Source: an uncultured Rhodospira sp.
GTDB lineage: Bacteria > Pseudomonadota > Alphaproteobacteria > Rhodospirillales > Rhodospirillaceae
DNA: 64,000 nt
Direction: 5' to 3'
Assembly: GCF_937138205.1 (NCBI RefSeq)
Contig: NZ_CAKZOT010000047.1
Coordinates: 1-64,000, forward strand
The notes under the pieces were generated by a model. The model was not told where the DNA came from and did no database searches. It was given only the letters and a program-made list of their open reading frames with translations. This document shows, piece after piece, positions 33,831 through 43,300 of this stretch. Numbering within the stretch: position 1 is the first letter of the stretch; each line of letters starts with the position of its first letter. A program made the translations under genes and the position numbers.

Positions 33831-35667
33831 ACGAGGCAGGCCGCCCACCGAGCCGGTGGCTCCCTGTTCGATCGACGATGACGACGTCGATCCGTTGCTC
33901 ACGGCCGAGGAGGCCGGCGGCCCGGCACCCATGATGCGTCTGGACGGGGTGGCGGTCGGCCCTGGCGTCGGCATCGGCACGGTCTACCTCCACGACACGG
34001 GGCTGGCGCCGATCCCCGAATACCGCATCCCGAGCGGACTCGTGGAACGCGAACGCTTGCGGTTGGCCAAGGCGGCCGACCGCTCGATCGCCGAGTTCCG
34101 CGCGCTGGGCCAAAAAGTGCGCACCCTCTCCGGCGGTCCGGGCGAGGAACTGGCCTGTATTCTCGAAGCCTACGAGCAGATGATGCGGGGCTCGCGCTTG
34201 TTGCGGGGCGCGGACCGGCGCATCGGCGAGTTCCGCGTCAATGCGGAGGCCGCCGTGCGGGTGGAAATGGCCGAACTGATCGGGGCCTTCTCCGCCATGG
34301 ATGACGACTACCTGGCCGCCCGGATCGAGGACATCCGTGAAGTCGGCCGGCGCCTCATCCGCAACCTGAACCGCCGGCCCCGCCAGCCGGGCCTGACCAC
34401 CGTGCCGCGCGGCAGTATCGTTCTGGCCGAGGAACTGAGCCCGGCCGACACGGCGTTGCTGAACCCGCGCGTTGTCGGTGGGCTGGCGACGACGCTCGGC
34501 GCGCGCGAGAGCCACACGGCGATCATGGCGCGTTCGCTGGCGCTGCCGGCGGTCGTGGCGGTGACGGGCCTGATGCGCCATGCCCGCGCGGGCGATACCG
34601 TGGTCGTCGACGGGGCCAAAGGCTGCGTGATTCTCAACCCCGACCCCGACACGCTGGCCTGGTACCGCAACCGGCGTGCCAGTTTCCTGCGCACGCGGCG
34701 CAACCTGCTGCGCCTGCGCGACGTGCCGTCGGTGACACGCGATGGCGTCGCCGTGCACCTGCAGGCCAACGTGGAACTGCCGGCGGAGGTGGAGGCGGTG
34801 CTGCAATCGGGCGCCGAGGGCATCGGCCTGGTGCGCTCGGAGTTCCTGTACATGAACCGCGATTGCCTGCCCACCGCCGACGAGCAGGCGGCGGCGTTCA
34901 CCGATCTGATCCAGCACATGAAGGGGCGGCCCGTCACCATCCGCACTCTTGACCTGGGCGGCGAGAAGCTGGGCGACGCCCTGGACTTCAAGGCCGGCGC
35001 CAACCCGGCGCTGGGGTTGCGGGCGGTGCGGCTGTCGCTGACCCGGACCGAACTGTTGCGCATCCAGTATGAAGCCATTCTGCGCGCCGCCTGCCACGGA
35101 CCGGCGCGCATTCTGCTGCCGATGGTCTGCACGACTGACGAAGTGCGGGCGGCCCGCGCCATCCTTGCGGAGGTGGTCGAAAGCGCCCGCGCGGCGGGAC
35201 AGCCGCTGCCGGACCCGCTGCCGCCGTTGGGGGTGATGATCGAGGTGCCGGCCGCCGCGCTGTCGGCCGATGCTCTGGCGCGCGAGGCGGACTTCTTCGC
35301 CATCGGCACCAATGACCTGACTCAGTACGCGCTGGCCATCGACCGCACGGACGAGGCGGTGGCGCACCTGTACGATCCGCTGCATCCGGCCGTGCTGCGG
35401 CTGATCCATTTCGCCACCGGGGCGGCGCAGGCGGCCGGGATTCCCGTTTCGGTGTGTGGCGAGATGGCCGGCGATCCGCGCCTGACGGCGCTGCTGTTCG
35501 GGCTCGGGGTGCGCGAGCTGTCCATGGCCGCGTTCGCCATTCCGGCGGTCAAGCAGCGAGTGCGGCGCATTTCGTCCCATACCGCGCGGGAGCACGCCCA
35601 CCGGATCCTGGGCCAACCCGACGCGGGGCACATCGCCGCCCTGATCGACGTGTTCAACGACGGGTGA
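33820..35667 (+). CDS. ptsI: PTS enzyme I (phosphoenolpyruvate--protein phosphotransferase)
   Basis: 615 residues. The phosphohistidine is His232 in GARESHTAIMARS. The PEP-binding TIM barrel has LQANVELP, GIGLVRSEFLYM, RTLDLGGEKLGD, IGTNDLTQYALAIDR and the catalytic Cys in SVCGEMAGD. A basic N-terminal stretch of about 38 residues precedes the conserved start. It has no GAF domain, so it is EI-like and not PtsP. It phosphorylates HPr, which phosphorylates EIIA-Man. Last gene of the PTS operon. Confidence 0.93.
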   Translation: MRTRRGRPPTEPVAPCSIDDDDVDPLLTAEEAGGPAPMMRLDGVAVGPGVGIGTVYLHDTGLAPIPEYRIPSGLVERERLRLAKAADRSIAEFRALGQKVRTLSGGPGEELACILEAYEQMMRGSRLLRGADRRIGEFRVNAEAAVRVEMAELIGAFSAMDDDYLAARIEDIREVGRRLIRNLNRRPRQPGLTTVPRGSIVLAEELSPADTALLNPRVVGGLATTLGARESHTAIMARSLALPAVVAVTGLMRHARAGDTVVVDGAKGCVILNPDPDTLAWYRNRRASFLRTRRNLLRLRDVPSVTRDGVAVHLQANVELPAEVEAVLQSGAEGIGLVRSEFLYMNRDCLPTADEQAAAFTDLIQHMKGRPVTIRTLDLGGEKLGDALDFKAGANPALGLRAVRLSLTRTELLRIQYEAILRAACHGPARILLPMVCTTDEVRAARAILAEVVESARAAGQPLPDPLPPLGVMIEVPAAALSADALAREADFFAIGTNDLTQYALAIDRTDEAVAHLYDPLHPAVLRLIHFATGAAQAAGIPVSVCGEMAGDPRLTALLFGLGVRELSMAAFAIPAVKQRVRRISSHTAREHAHRILGQPDAGHIAALIDVFNDG

Positions 35668-35878
35668 CTCCGCCCGAACGTCCAGCGCGTGTCCCGCCGC
35701 AATCCCACACACATCGTCACACTTTGTCACCGCGCGTGTGTCCTCCCGTCAAACCCGGGTCAAGGGCCGGGTGTTCAATGGGCTCATCGGCGGATCGGAC
35801 CACGGGGTTTCGGGTCCGCCACCATCCGAGGCTCGGGACACCCCCCGTCGGGCGTCCCAGAAACATGGGAGAGATGTG

Positions 35879-36487
35879 ATGAACACCGCACTGAAACGCG
35901 TTGTGATGACCACCGCCGCCGTTGCCGTGGTCGCCGGCCTGGGCGCCGCGACCCTGAACGCGGGGGCGCAGGCCCGGGGATGGGGCGACGGCCCGGGCTA
36001 CGGACAGGGCATGGGCGGCGGCCCCTGCGGCGGTCGCATGATGCATGGCCCCGGCGGGATGCGGGGCGGCTCGGGTGGTCCGGGTGGACTGCTGCTGGTG
36101 ATGGACGCCGACGAGGACGGCACCGTCACCCGCGCAGAGTTCGACCGCTTCCACGAGCTGGGCTTCGCGGCCATGGATGCGGACGGCGACGGCCAGGTGG
36201 CCCGCGCCGACTTCATCGAGGGCCGTCAGGGGACCATGGCCGGCCGTGGCGGCATGAGGCAGGGTCCCAACAGTGACTGGCGGGCCGAGGTCCGGGCCGA
36301 CCGGCTGGGCCAGCGGTTCGATGTCTGGGACGCCAACGCGGACGGCGTCGTGACCGCTGACGAATTCTCGGCGGCCAACGCGGCCCGCTTCGACAGCCTG
36401 GATGTCGACGGCGACGGCTCGGTCGAGACGCAAGAGGCGGCGGCGGCGCGGATGTTCGGGCCGCGCGGTCCGGCGATGTCTCGCTGA
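35879..36487 (+). CDS. Secreted EF-hand calcium-binding protein
   Basis: 202 residues. A signal peptide (MNTALKRVVMTTAAVAVVAGLG) leads to a Gly/Met-rich stretch, then four EF-hand loops: DADEDGTVTRAEF, DADGDGQVARADF, DANADGVVTADEF and DVDGDGSVETQE. The EF pairs are separated by a Gly/Arg linker. The ATG at 35879 follows GGGAGAG. Likely a periplasmic or external calcium binder; the partner is unknown. Confidence 0.83.
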   Translation: MNTALKRVVMTTAAVAVVAGLGAATLNAGAQARGWGDGPGYGQGMGGGPCGGRMMHGPGGMRGGSGGPGGLLLVMDADEDGTVTRAEFDRFHELGFAAMDADGDGQVARADFIEGRQGTMAGRGGMRQGPNSDWRAEVRADRLGQRFDVWDANADGVVTADEFSAANAARFDSLDVDGDGSVETQEAAAARMFGPRGPAMSR

Positions 36488-36505
36488 ATCGCCTAGACGC
36501 CGGGT

Positions 36506-36532
36506 CCGGGCGGGAGTGAACCTCCCGCCCGG
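36506..36532. terminator. Hairpin after EF-hand gene
   Basis: Stem CCGGGCGGGA with TCCCGCCCGG (36506-36515 and 36523-36532), 7-nt loop, 18 bases after the stop. No long T-run follows. Similar GGGCGGGA hairpins occur near 38053-38080 and at 57477-57503. Confidence 0.6.
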
Positions 36533-36653
36533 TCTGAAGACGCCAGGGAGCCTGCCAATGTCGCTGGGCGAGATCTTGTCGGGTTGTTTCATCATGGCGA
36601 AGAGCGTTCTTGATTCGGAAGGCCGCTGTTCGCCCCTGGAGCCCACAACGGAA

Positions 36654-36681
36654 GCCGCCCCTGGCTGCTGCCAAGGGCGGC
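36654..36681 (-). terminator. Probable terminator of the first VPLPA-CTERM gene
   Basis: On the minus strand GCCGCCC pairs with GGGCGGC, with an inner TTGGC/GCCAG extension, 31 bases after the stop. The T-run that follows is weak. Confidence 0.5.
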
Positions 36682-36711
36682 CTCGTCCACGACCGCTGGT
36701 TTGTGCGGACC

Positions 36712-37452
36712 TTAGGCGCTCTGGCCCTTCTTCAGCCAACGGCTGCCGAACAGGCCACCGATGGCGGTCAGCATGAACCAGGCGGCGGCCGGCAGGGGCA
36801 CCGTATTGAGCTCGCTGGTCAGGGTGGCTCGCAGTGTCGCCTCGTTGGTTGCCTCTTCCCGTGTCAGCCAGTCGGTGAACGTGTTGTTGCCCACCTGGAA
36901 GCCGGTGATCGCGAGGTAGAAGGTTTCGTTGCCTATCGTTACTTGGTCCGAGAACGCCGGGTTCGTGGTCACGGTAACAATATCATCGCAAATCGACACA
37001 TTGTTTCCCGGGCAGGGTTTTTGGTTCGGCGTTTCGTTGTGAGAGAAGGAGTACACCGTATCGAAGTCACCAAATTGAACGGTGTTGAACGTCAGCTTCA
37101 GGTCGATGCTTTCAAGCGACGGAGCATAGATTGGGTTGTTGATGTGTCTGAAAATCCCTAGGTCAAATTCCGAGCCATCAGCATTCACTTCGATGGGCGT
37201 GGCCTCGGCCTCGAACTCGTACCCACTCTGTCCCGGGCTGCCTGTAGCGGGCGTTCCCCAGTAGGCTGTGGCCGTCGATCCAGGCCCAGAGAGCGTGACC
37301 CCGTTTGTCGGGACCGAGTTCTGGAAAACTGCTGTAATCGTGCTGATCTTGAGGTCGTATGTCGCCGCTGCCGCCGGTGCAACCGCGCCGACGCACACGG
37401 CGCCACCCACAATGGCCCCAAGGGTCGTTGCCTTTATCTTGTTCACAATCAT
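36712..37452 (-). CDS. VPLPA-CTERM sorted surface protein, choice-of-anchor K-like
   Basis: 246 residues: signal peptide (TLGAIVGGAVCVGAVAPAAAA), a beta-rich body with FDLGIFRHINNPI and SFSHNETPN, which resemble the THxN motifs of the anchor-K group, and a C-terminal sorting signal VPLPAAAWFMLTAIGGLFGSRW with basic tail LKKGQ. By family knowledge such proteins are processed by an exosortase and tied to exopolysaccharide or biofilm. No exosortase gene is in the window. The start at 37452 follows AAGGAGATGGGG. Base composition is lower in GC than its neighbours. Confidence 0.85.
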   Translation of the reverse strand: MIVNKIKATTLGAIVGGAVCVGAVAPAAAATYDLKISTITAVFQNSVPTNGVTLSGPGSTATAYWGTPATGSPGQSGYEFEAEATPIEVNADGSEFDLGIFRHINNPIYAPSLESIDLKLTFNTVQFGDFDTVYSFSHNETPNQKPCPGNNVSICDDIVTVTTNPAFSDQVTIGNETFYLAITGFQVGNNTFTDWLTREEATNEATLRATLTSELNTVPLPAAAWFMLTAIGGLFGSRWLKKGQSA

Positions 37453-38261
37453 GTCCCCATCTCCTTCTCTCAGCACCGGTGCGCCTGTTCGCGGTCTGCC
37501 GGTGCGGTGAATACCTCCCTGGCGACGCTCGGAGCGCCTCGCACCTTATAGGGGTCGGCCAAACGTGCTGTTCGGCCCGTGCCCCCATGCGTTTCGGGAT
37601 TGTGTGCTCCTCCTGAGCGAAGCCCCCCAACAGGCCGAAGCCCGAGTTCAGTGGTGGGGAATTCGAAGAAACGTTTGCGTAATTTTTTCGTAAAGGGAAC
37701 CGTTTTTTTCCGTCTCCCCCATCTGGTGGATCAGCCGATCGGCGCTTCCTCCACCGTTTGGTGGAGATGGTTCCATGGCATTGATTAAGTTCACTCAACG
37801 TTCGTGTAGGCTATCTTAGAATATTGCCCGAAACACAGTCGAAGGCAGTGCGCCCCAAAAAACCGTGTGGCGGTGGGCGAGGTCCTTCGTCTGGCGCAGG
37901 CCCTCGCGTGCCGACGGAATAGCCGAGTCGCGAAGTGCCCTTGCTGCGTTCTCGGGCTTTCCGCGACTGTCGCTGGAGCGGACGCCCAACAGACCGCAAG
38001 CGGCCAGCCCCGATCTCGCTTGATGACCGCCACGACGCAGGGGGCTTTGGGCCGGGTGGGCGGGCGTCTCCCGCCCGGTCTGGATGGCGCGGTCCGGCGG
38101 TACCGTCATCCTTCGATCGGGTCTCTCACTCAAAATTTCCTGATTTGTTTGATGGATTTAAAGGCGGCTTTGCGCCACATATGCATTGAAACGCGGGGCC
38201 GGGGGGCGCCAAAACTCTCCGGCCGACTACTCAACAACCCAAAAGAGGAGCACGAAAGACC
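37453..38261. promoter_or_regulatory. 809-bp region between the first VPLPA-CTERM gene and dps
   Basis: No gene is supported. It holds AT-rich tracts and three modules that are shared with the region upstream of the second VPLPA-CTERM gene: GAACCGTTTTTTT (37697-37709), a CCCCCATCTGGTGGAT word (37716-37731), and the palindrome CTCCACC/GGTGGAG (37749-37766). Nearer dps are an AT-rich stretch (aaaatttcctgatttgttt) that could be its promoter and a hairpin-like gcgggcgtctcccgc. Confidence 0.55.
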
Positions 38262-38741
38262 ATGGGTGAGCAATCCGTCGACACCGGTCTGGAAGAAAAC
38301 GCCCGCAAGAGCATCGCCGAGGGTTTGAATGCCGTTCTGGCCAGTACTTTTGCCCTGGCTTTGAAGACCCACAATTTTCACTGGAACGTGGTCGGCCCAC
38401 GATTCCAGGGCCTGCACAACATGTTCGAGGAACAGTACACCGACATGTACGCCGCCGTTGACGACATCGCCGAGCGCGTGCGCGCGCTGGGCTGCATCGC
38501 GCCCGGCGGGCTGGGCCGCTACGCCGACCTTAGCCTGGTGGAGGATGCCCCCGACACGCCGCCGGCCGCCGAGGCCATGGTCGTCGCCCTGGCCAAGGAT
38601 CACGACGCCCTGGCGCGGCGTCTGCGGCCGCTGATCGGTGAGGCTGGCGAGGTCTCCGACGAGGTGACCGCCGGGCTGCTGACCGACCGCCTGACCGTGC
38701 ATGAGAAAACCGCCTGGATGCTGCGGGCGACGGCGGCCTGA
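38262..38741 (+). CDS. dps: Dps-family ferritin-like DNA protection protein
   Basis: 159 residues. The inter-subunit ferroxidase site is visible in KTHNFHWNVVGPRFQGLHNMFEEQY with His37/His40 and Glu56/Glu57, then AAVDDIAERVRALG. Such dodecamers store iron and shield DNA under starvation or peroxide stress. AAAGAGGAGC precedes the ATG. A symmetrical terminator follows. Confidence 0.92.
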   Translation: MGEQSVDTGLEENARKSIAEGLNAVLASTFALALKTHNFHWNVVGPRFQGLHNMFEEQYTDMYAAVDDIAERVRALGCIAPGGLGRYADLSLVEDAPDTPPAAEAMVVALAKDHDALARRLRPLIGEAGEVSDEVTAGLLTDRLTVHEKTAWMLRATAA

Positions 38742-39249
38742 GCCGAACCTTAAGATCGTAGTGCGGTGATCCCGCCGAGTCGTTTTCTACGAGCGATGCC
38801 CCCACGGCGGTGTTTCGACTCGCCAAATCAAGACAGGCCCGCTCGGCCAAACGGCCGAGCGGGGTCTTCGGGGGAAAAAAGCATTCCGATCACATGTGTC
38901 GTTCCTCACCCCAGACTCGCGGTTTTGACGGGTCTGGGGTGCTGGCATTGTTGAGGAGGCTTTGAACCGGACGTTGACAAAACCGGACGGCGCGTCGTCG
39001 ACATGAGCCGGTGCCCCTGCCGTAGACCCGAAACCGGTTGCAAATCCGTCATATTATTGTAAGTTTTTATGCGTGGGGCCGCCGTGACACGGCGCCCGGG
39101 GCGAGGACGGCGCGAGGAATGTTTCCGCTGCATGACAGGTATGCCCTCGCTGGGCGTGGCAACGGACGGACTGAGCCCGTAGTGTTGCCGTGCCTGACTG
39201 TAAAAGTCTTCATACATTCGCGTTGTCGTTCGAGGAGGATGCCGTGGGC
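38742..39249. other. Intergenic region after dps
   Basis: No gene recognised. It holds the dps terminator (38832-38868) and, nearer the next gene, an AT-rich patch (catattattgtaagttttta, about 39049-39068) that could be a promoter. The direct words gtgtcgttcctcacc and similar are not repeated elsewhere. Confidence 0.45.
38832..38868. terminator. Bidirectional-looking hairpin terminator after dps
   Basis: 11-bp perfect stem CCCGCTCGGCC with its complement (38838-38848 and 38853-38863), AAAC loop, flanked by outer aagac/gtctt arms. It lies about 90 bases after dps. Confidence 0.75.
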
Positions 39250-39552
39250 ATGACCGATGAGGAGGTGCTGTTGAAACCGGAGGCGCACAGCCGTCTGCGC
39301 GCGGGGGGCTGCCACGTCCGCCATCTCCGGGAAAGCCGTGAGATCACCCGCTCCGAACTGGCCGAGCAGGTGCTGACCGTGACGGAAGCCTTCGTCGCGG
39401 ATGTCGAGGCCGGCCACGTGCGCCTGCCCGCCGAGCAGATGGGCCGCTGGGCGATGGCCCTGGGTGTGCGCCGCGATGCCCTGGCCGACGCGCTGGGCCG
39501 CCTATACGACCCGCTGCCGTTCGATTCCCTGTGGACCAAGGCCGCCGCCTGA
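39250..39552 (+). CDS. Small helix-turn-helix protein (XRE-like)
   Basis: 100 residues. HVRHLRESREITRSELAEQVLTV forms an XRE-type HTH start, VADVEAGHVRLPAEQMGRWAMALGV the rest, and the C-terminus LYDPLPFDSLWTK is unlike common repressors. GAGGAGG lies at 39232-39238, so a GTG at 39244 is an equally good start. It stands alone between dps and the BrnT/BrnA pair and may be a regulator; targets are unknown. Confidence 0.65.
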   Translation: MTDEEVLLKPEAHSRLRAGGCHVRHLRESREITRSELAEQVLTVTEAFVADVEAGHVRLPAEQMGRWAMALGVRRDALADALGRLYDPLPFDSLWTKAAA

Positions 39553-39585
39553 CGCGGCGGCTTGCTGCACACCGACCCGGTTTTG

Positions 39586-39619
39586 ACCCGGCCCCCGTTT
39601 CCGTCGCGGGCCGGGTTTT
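39586..39619 (+). terminator. Terminator after the HTH gene
   Basis: Stem ACCCGGCCC with GGGCCGGGT (39586-39594 and 39608-39616), 13-nt loop, then TTT. It lies 33 bases after the stop. Confidence 0.7.
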
Positions 39620-39804
39620 GGTGTGGGGTCATCGCGCCGGGAACGCTTTGTCGTTGGGCGGGAGCGTGCCCGGCGGGTCCTTTGAACGGGTGCTCCGCTT
39701 CGCAAAAGCTTGCCAACGCTCTCCACTAAGGCGGGACGTGAAGCCGGTTTTCCGCATCTACATAAAATACTGGCGCACAGGCTTAAGTTCGCTACATTTA
39801 TGCT

Positions 39805-40068
39805 ATGATCATCGTGTGGGACGAGCCGAAGCGGCGCCAGAACCTCGCCAAGCACGGCTTGGATTTCGCTGCGCTGACATCTGAGTTCTTCCTCGATGCC
39901 CTGGTAGGTCCCGCGCGTGAGGACCGGTTCAAGGCAATGGGCCGCCTCGGTGATGGCATCGTCGCCGTCGTCTTTGCCCGCAGGGGCGCTGAAGGTGTTT
40001 CCGTGATCTCGCTACGGCCCGCCAGCAAGACGGAGCGCACACTCTATGACCAAGCAACCGGTCGATGA
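39805..40068 (+). CDS. brnT: BrnT-family toxin
   Basis: 87 residues of the BrnT (DUF497) family: IIVWDEPKRRQNLAKHGLDF, then DRFKAMGRLGDGIVAVVF and VISLRPASKTERTLY. It is a ribonuclease toxin related to RelE. The AT-rich stretch before it (cttaagttcgctacattta) and a cataaaatac word upstream look like its promoter. It overlaps the antitoxin by 23 bases. Confidence 0.88.
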   Translation: MIIVWDEPKRRQNLAKHGLDFAALTSEFFLDALVGPAREDRFKAMGRLGDGIVAVVFARRGAEGVSVISLRPASKTERTLYDQATGR

Positions 40069-40330
40069 TCCCGAGAACCCAGAATGGACGGAGGACGATT
40101 TCGCCCGTGCCGTTCCGTTCGACCGAGCGTTTCCGGACCTTGCGGAAAGCGCCCGGCGCGGTCCCGGCCGACCGCCCGTTGCGCGGCCGAAGAAGCAGGT
40201 CTCCCTGCGCCTTGACCAGGACGTGATCGACCACTTCAAGGGCGGCGGTCCTGGTTGGCAGACCCGGCTGAACGACGCATTGCGCCGGGCTGTTTCCCGA
40301 GAGCGAACCGAAACCGGGTGCTCTGACTGA
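40046..40330 (+). CDS. brnA: BrnA-family antitoxin
   Basis: 94 residues: an N-terminal toxin-binding part (DPENPEWTEDDFARAVPFD), a GPGRPPVARPKKQVSLRLDQDVIDHFK ribbon-helix-helix segment, and WQTRLNDALRRAV. By family knowledge it binds BrnT and represses the operon. Complete. Confidence 0.88.
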   Translation: MTKQPVDDPENPEWTEDDFARAVPFDRAFPDLAESARRGPGRPPVARPKKQVSLRLDQDVIDHFKGGGPGWQTRLNDALRRAVSRERTETGCSD

Positions 40331-40352
40331 CCGTTGTGTCCAACGGCCGTCC

Positions 40353-43300
40353 TCAACCCCGCATCGGAAACGCCACCCCGTCATCCCGTAGCGCCACATA
40401 GATCGCCGGGATCACCAGCAGGGTGAGCGCCGTCGACGACGCCAGGCCGAAGCACAGCGACAGCGCCAGCCCCTGAAAGATCGGGTCCGTCAGGATGAAC
40501 GCCGCGCCGATGATGGCCGACACCGCCGTCAACAGGATGGGCGTGAAGCGGATGGCGCCGGCGTCCAGCAGGGCCTCGCGCAGGCACGAGGCGGTCGGCT
40601 GGCGGTGCTTGATGAAGTCCACCAGCAGAATGGAATTGCGCACGATGATGCCGGCCAGGGCGATGAACCCGATCATCGACGTGGCGGTGAACGGCGCGCT
40701 GAACAGCCAGTGCCCCAGCACGATGCCGATCAGGGTCAGCGGCACCGGTGTCAGGATCACCAGCGGCGCCTTGAACGAGCCGAACTGGGCCACCACCAGC
40801 AGATAGATGCCCAGGATGGCGACACCGAACGCCGCCCCCATGTCGCGGAAGGTAACGTAGGTGATTTCCCACTCGCCGTCCCACAGCAGGGTCGGCTCGG
40901 CGCTGCTCTCGGGCTGCCCGTACAGGCGGATGGCCGGCTTCGGCAGGCCGAGCGCGTCCCAGTCGTGGGCGTCGATGCGGTCCTGGACTTCCAGCATTCC
41001 GTAGATCGGCGCCTCGAACCGGCCGGCCAGTTCCGCCTGCACCATCTCGGCGAAATGGCCGTCGCGGCGGAACAGGGTGTGCGAGGCCATTTCACGCGAG
41101 GTGGTGACCACGTCGCCCAGTTCGACGATGCCGGCGGCGCCGGGCACCGGCGTGCTGAGCAGCCGCTCGCCCGGGGTCAGGTCGGCCTTGGGCAGGCGCA
41201 CGGCGATCTCCACCGGATCGACGCCGTGGCCCCGGTGCGAATAGCCGACGCTGACCCCGCCCAGCAGGGCGGCCAGGGTGTCGTAAACCGCCTCCTCCTC
41301 GACGCCGTGGTATTCCAGCGCCTGCTGGTCGATGGCCAGGCGCAGGCGTTCGGCCGGGTCGCCCCAGGAGTCGTGTACGTCGACGATGAAATCGACCGCC
41401 TCGAATATGCCCTTGACCTCGCGTGCCACGGCGCGCCGGGTCTCGGTATCGGGGCCGTAGATCTCGGCCAGCAGGGTGGCCAGCACCGGCGGCCCCGGCG
41501 GCACCTCGACCACCGACAGCGCCGCGCCCTCGGGCAACGGCAGGTCGCGCAGGCGCTCGCGCACCTCCAGGGCGATGGCGTGGCTGGCGCGCTCGCGGTG
41601 GTGCTTGGCCGTGAGGTTGATCTGCAGGTCGCCCATGTTGGGCGCGTCGCGCAGGTAGGAGTGCCGCACCAGGCCGTTGAAGTTGAACGGCGCGGCCGTG
41701 CCGGCATGAAGCTGAATGCTGGTCAGCTCCGGCAGGTCGGCCAGCCGCCGCGCGGCGTCCATCAGCACGCGCTCGGTCTCTTCCAGCGGCGCGTCGTCGG
41801 GCAGGGTGAGCACCACCTGCAGTTCCGACTTGTTGTCGAACGGCAGCAGCTTGACGGTGACGTCGGCGGTGTAGAACGGCAGGCAGGCGACGATGGTGGC
41901 GATGCCCACCAGGATCAGGAAGGCCCAGGCGCGCCAGCGGCTCTTCAGCACCGGCGCGGCCACACGGCGGTACAGGCCGCCCAGCCGGCCTTCGGCCTCG
42001 CCCTCGGTGGGGTCCCGCGACGCCGCTCCGCCGCCATCCTCGGCGCCGGTGGGCGCTTCGTCCTCGCCCGGATCGCCCGGAACGGCGTAGGGCACGCCCA
42101 TGCGCCGCGCGGCGCCGCGCCCGGCGATCTTGATCAGCAGCCACGGCGTCAGCATGACGGCGACAAAGAACGAGAACGCCATGGCCGCCGACGCATTCGC
42201 CGGGATCGGGCTCATGTATGGCCCCATCAGGCCGGACACGAACATCATCGGCAGCAGGGCGGCGATGATGGTCAGGGTGGCGATGATGGTCGGGTTGCCG
42301 ACCTCGGCCACGCCCTCGATCGCCTTGCGCACGATCGAGCGGCCGTCCTTCATGGCCCAGTGCCGCGCCATGTTCTCGACGATGACGATGGCGTCGTCGA
42401 CCAGGATGCCGATGGAGAAAATGAGCGCGAACAGGCTCACCCGGTTGATGGTGTAGCCCATCATCCAGGCGGAAAAGAGCGTGAGCAGGATGGTGGTGGG
42501 GATCACCACCGCCACCACCATGCCGGCGCGCCAGCCGATGGCCACGGTAATCAGCAGGACGATGGTCACCGTCGCCATGCCCAGGTGGGACAGCAACTCG
42601 TTCGACTTTTCCAGCGCCGTTTCGCCGTAGTTGCGGGTCACGGCGACCTCGATCCCCTCCGGCACCAGGCGACCCTTCAGGCCCTCCAGCCGCTCCAGGA
42701 TGGTCTCGGAGACGACCACCGCGTTGGCCCCCTGGCGCTTGGCCAGGGCGATGGACACCGCCGGACGGGCTGTGATGCTGTCCTGGTCCGGCGCGGCGTC
42801 GGGGCGGGGCTCGATCTGCCAGACGCGGTGGTCCAGCGGTTCGGTGCCGACGACGATGCTGGCGACGTCCTTGACGTAGACCGGGCGGCCGTCGTGGGTG
42901 GTCAGCAACACGTCGCCGATGTCGGCCACGCCCTGCAGCGTCTGGCCGGCCACCACCGGCACGCTGTCGCCGGCCTCACGCAGGCGGCCGAGGCGGAAGG
43001 ACCGGTTCGCGTTCTCCAGCTTCTCCACCAGACGATTGAGCGTGATGCCGTACATCGACAGACGCTCGGGGTCGGGCTCCACACGGATCTGGTCGGGCCG
43101 GCCGCCGACGATGAAGGTCAGGCCGACGTCCTCGACCTTGATCAGCTCGATCAGCAGTTCCTCGGCCACCGCGTGCAGCCCGGCGTCGGTCCAGCGCTCG
43201 GCGACCTCGGGCGCGGGCGAGAGGGTGAGGACGACGATGGGCACGTCGTTGATGCCCCGGCCGACGATCAGCGGTTCCGGAATGCCCAGCGGAATGCGGT

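Noticed and set aside
38050-38082. Terminator-like hairpin inside the region before dps
   Set aside because: The gggcgggcgtctcccgccc stem is imperfect, has no T-run and follows no gene, so it is not listed as a terminator.
37816-38133. Minus-strand frames upstream of the first VPLPA-CTERM gene
   Set aside because: Arg-rich without family motif; the region has regulatory words and AT-rich tracts instead.
37867-38328. 153-residue plus-strand frame upstream of dps
   Set aside because: Runs into the dps start in another frame, has no family likeness and no ribosome site.
38906-39217. Minus-strand 103-residue frame between dps and the HTH gene
   Set aside because: No ribosome site or family match; overlaps a promoter-like AT-rich patch.
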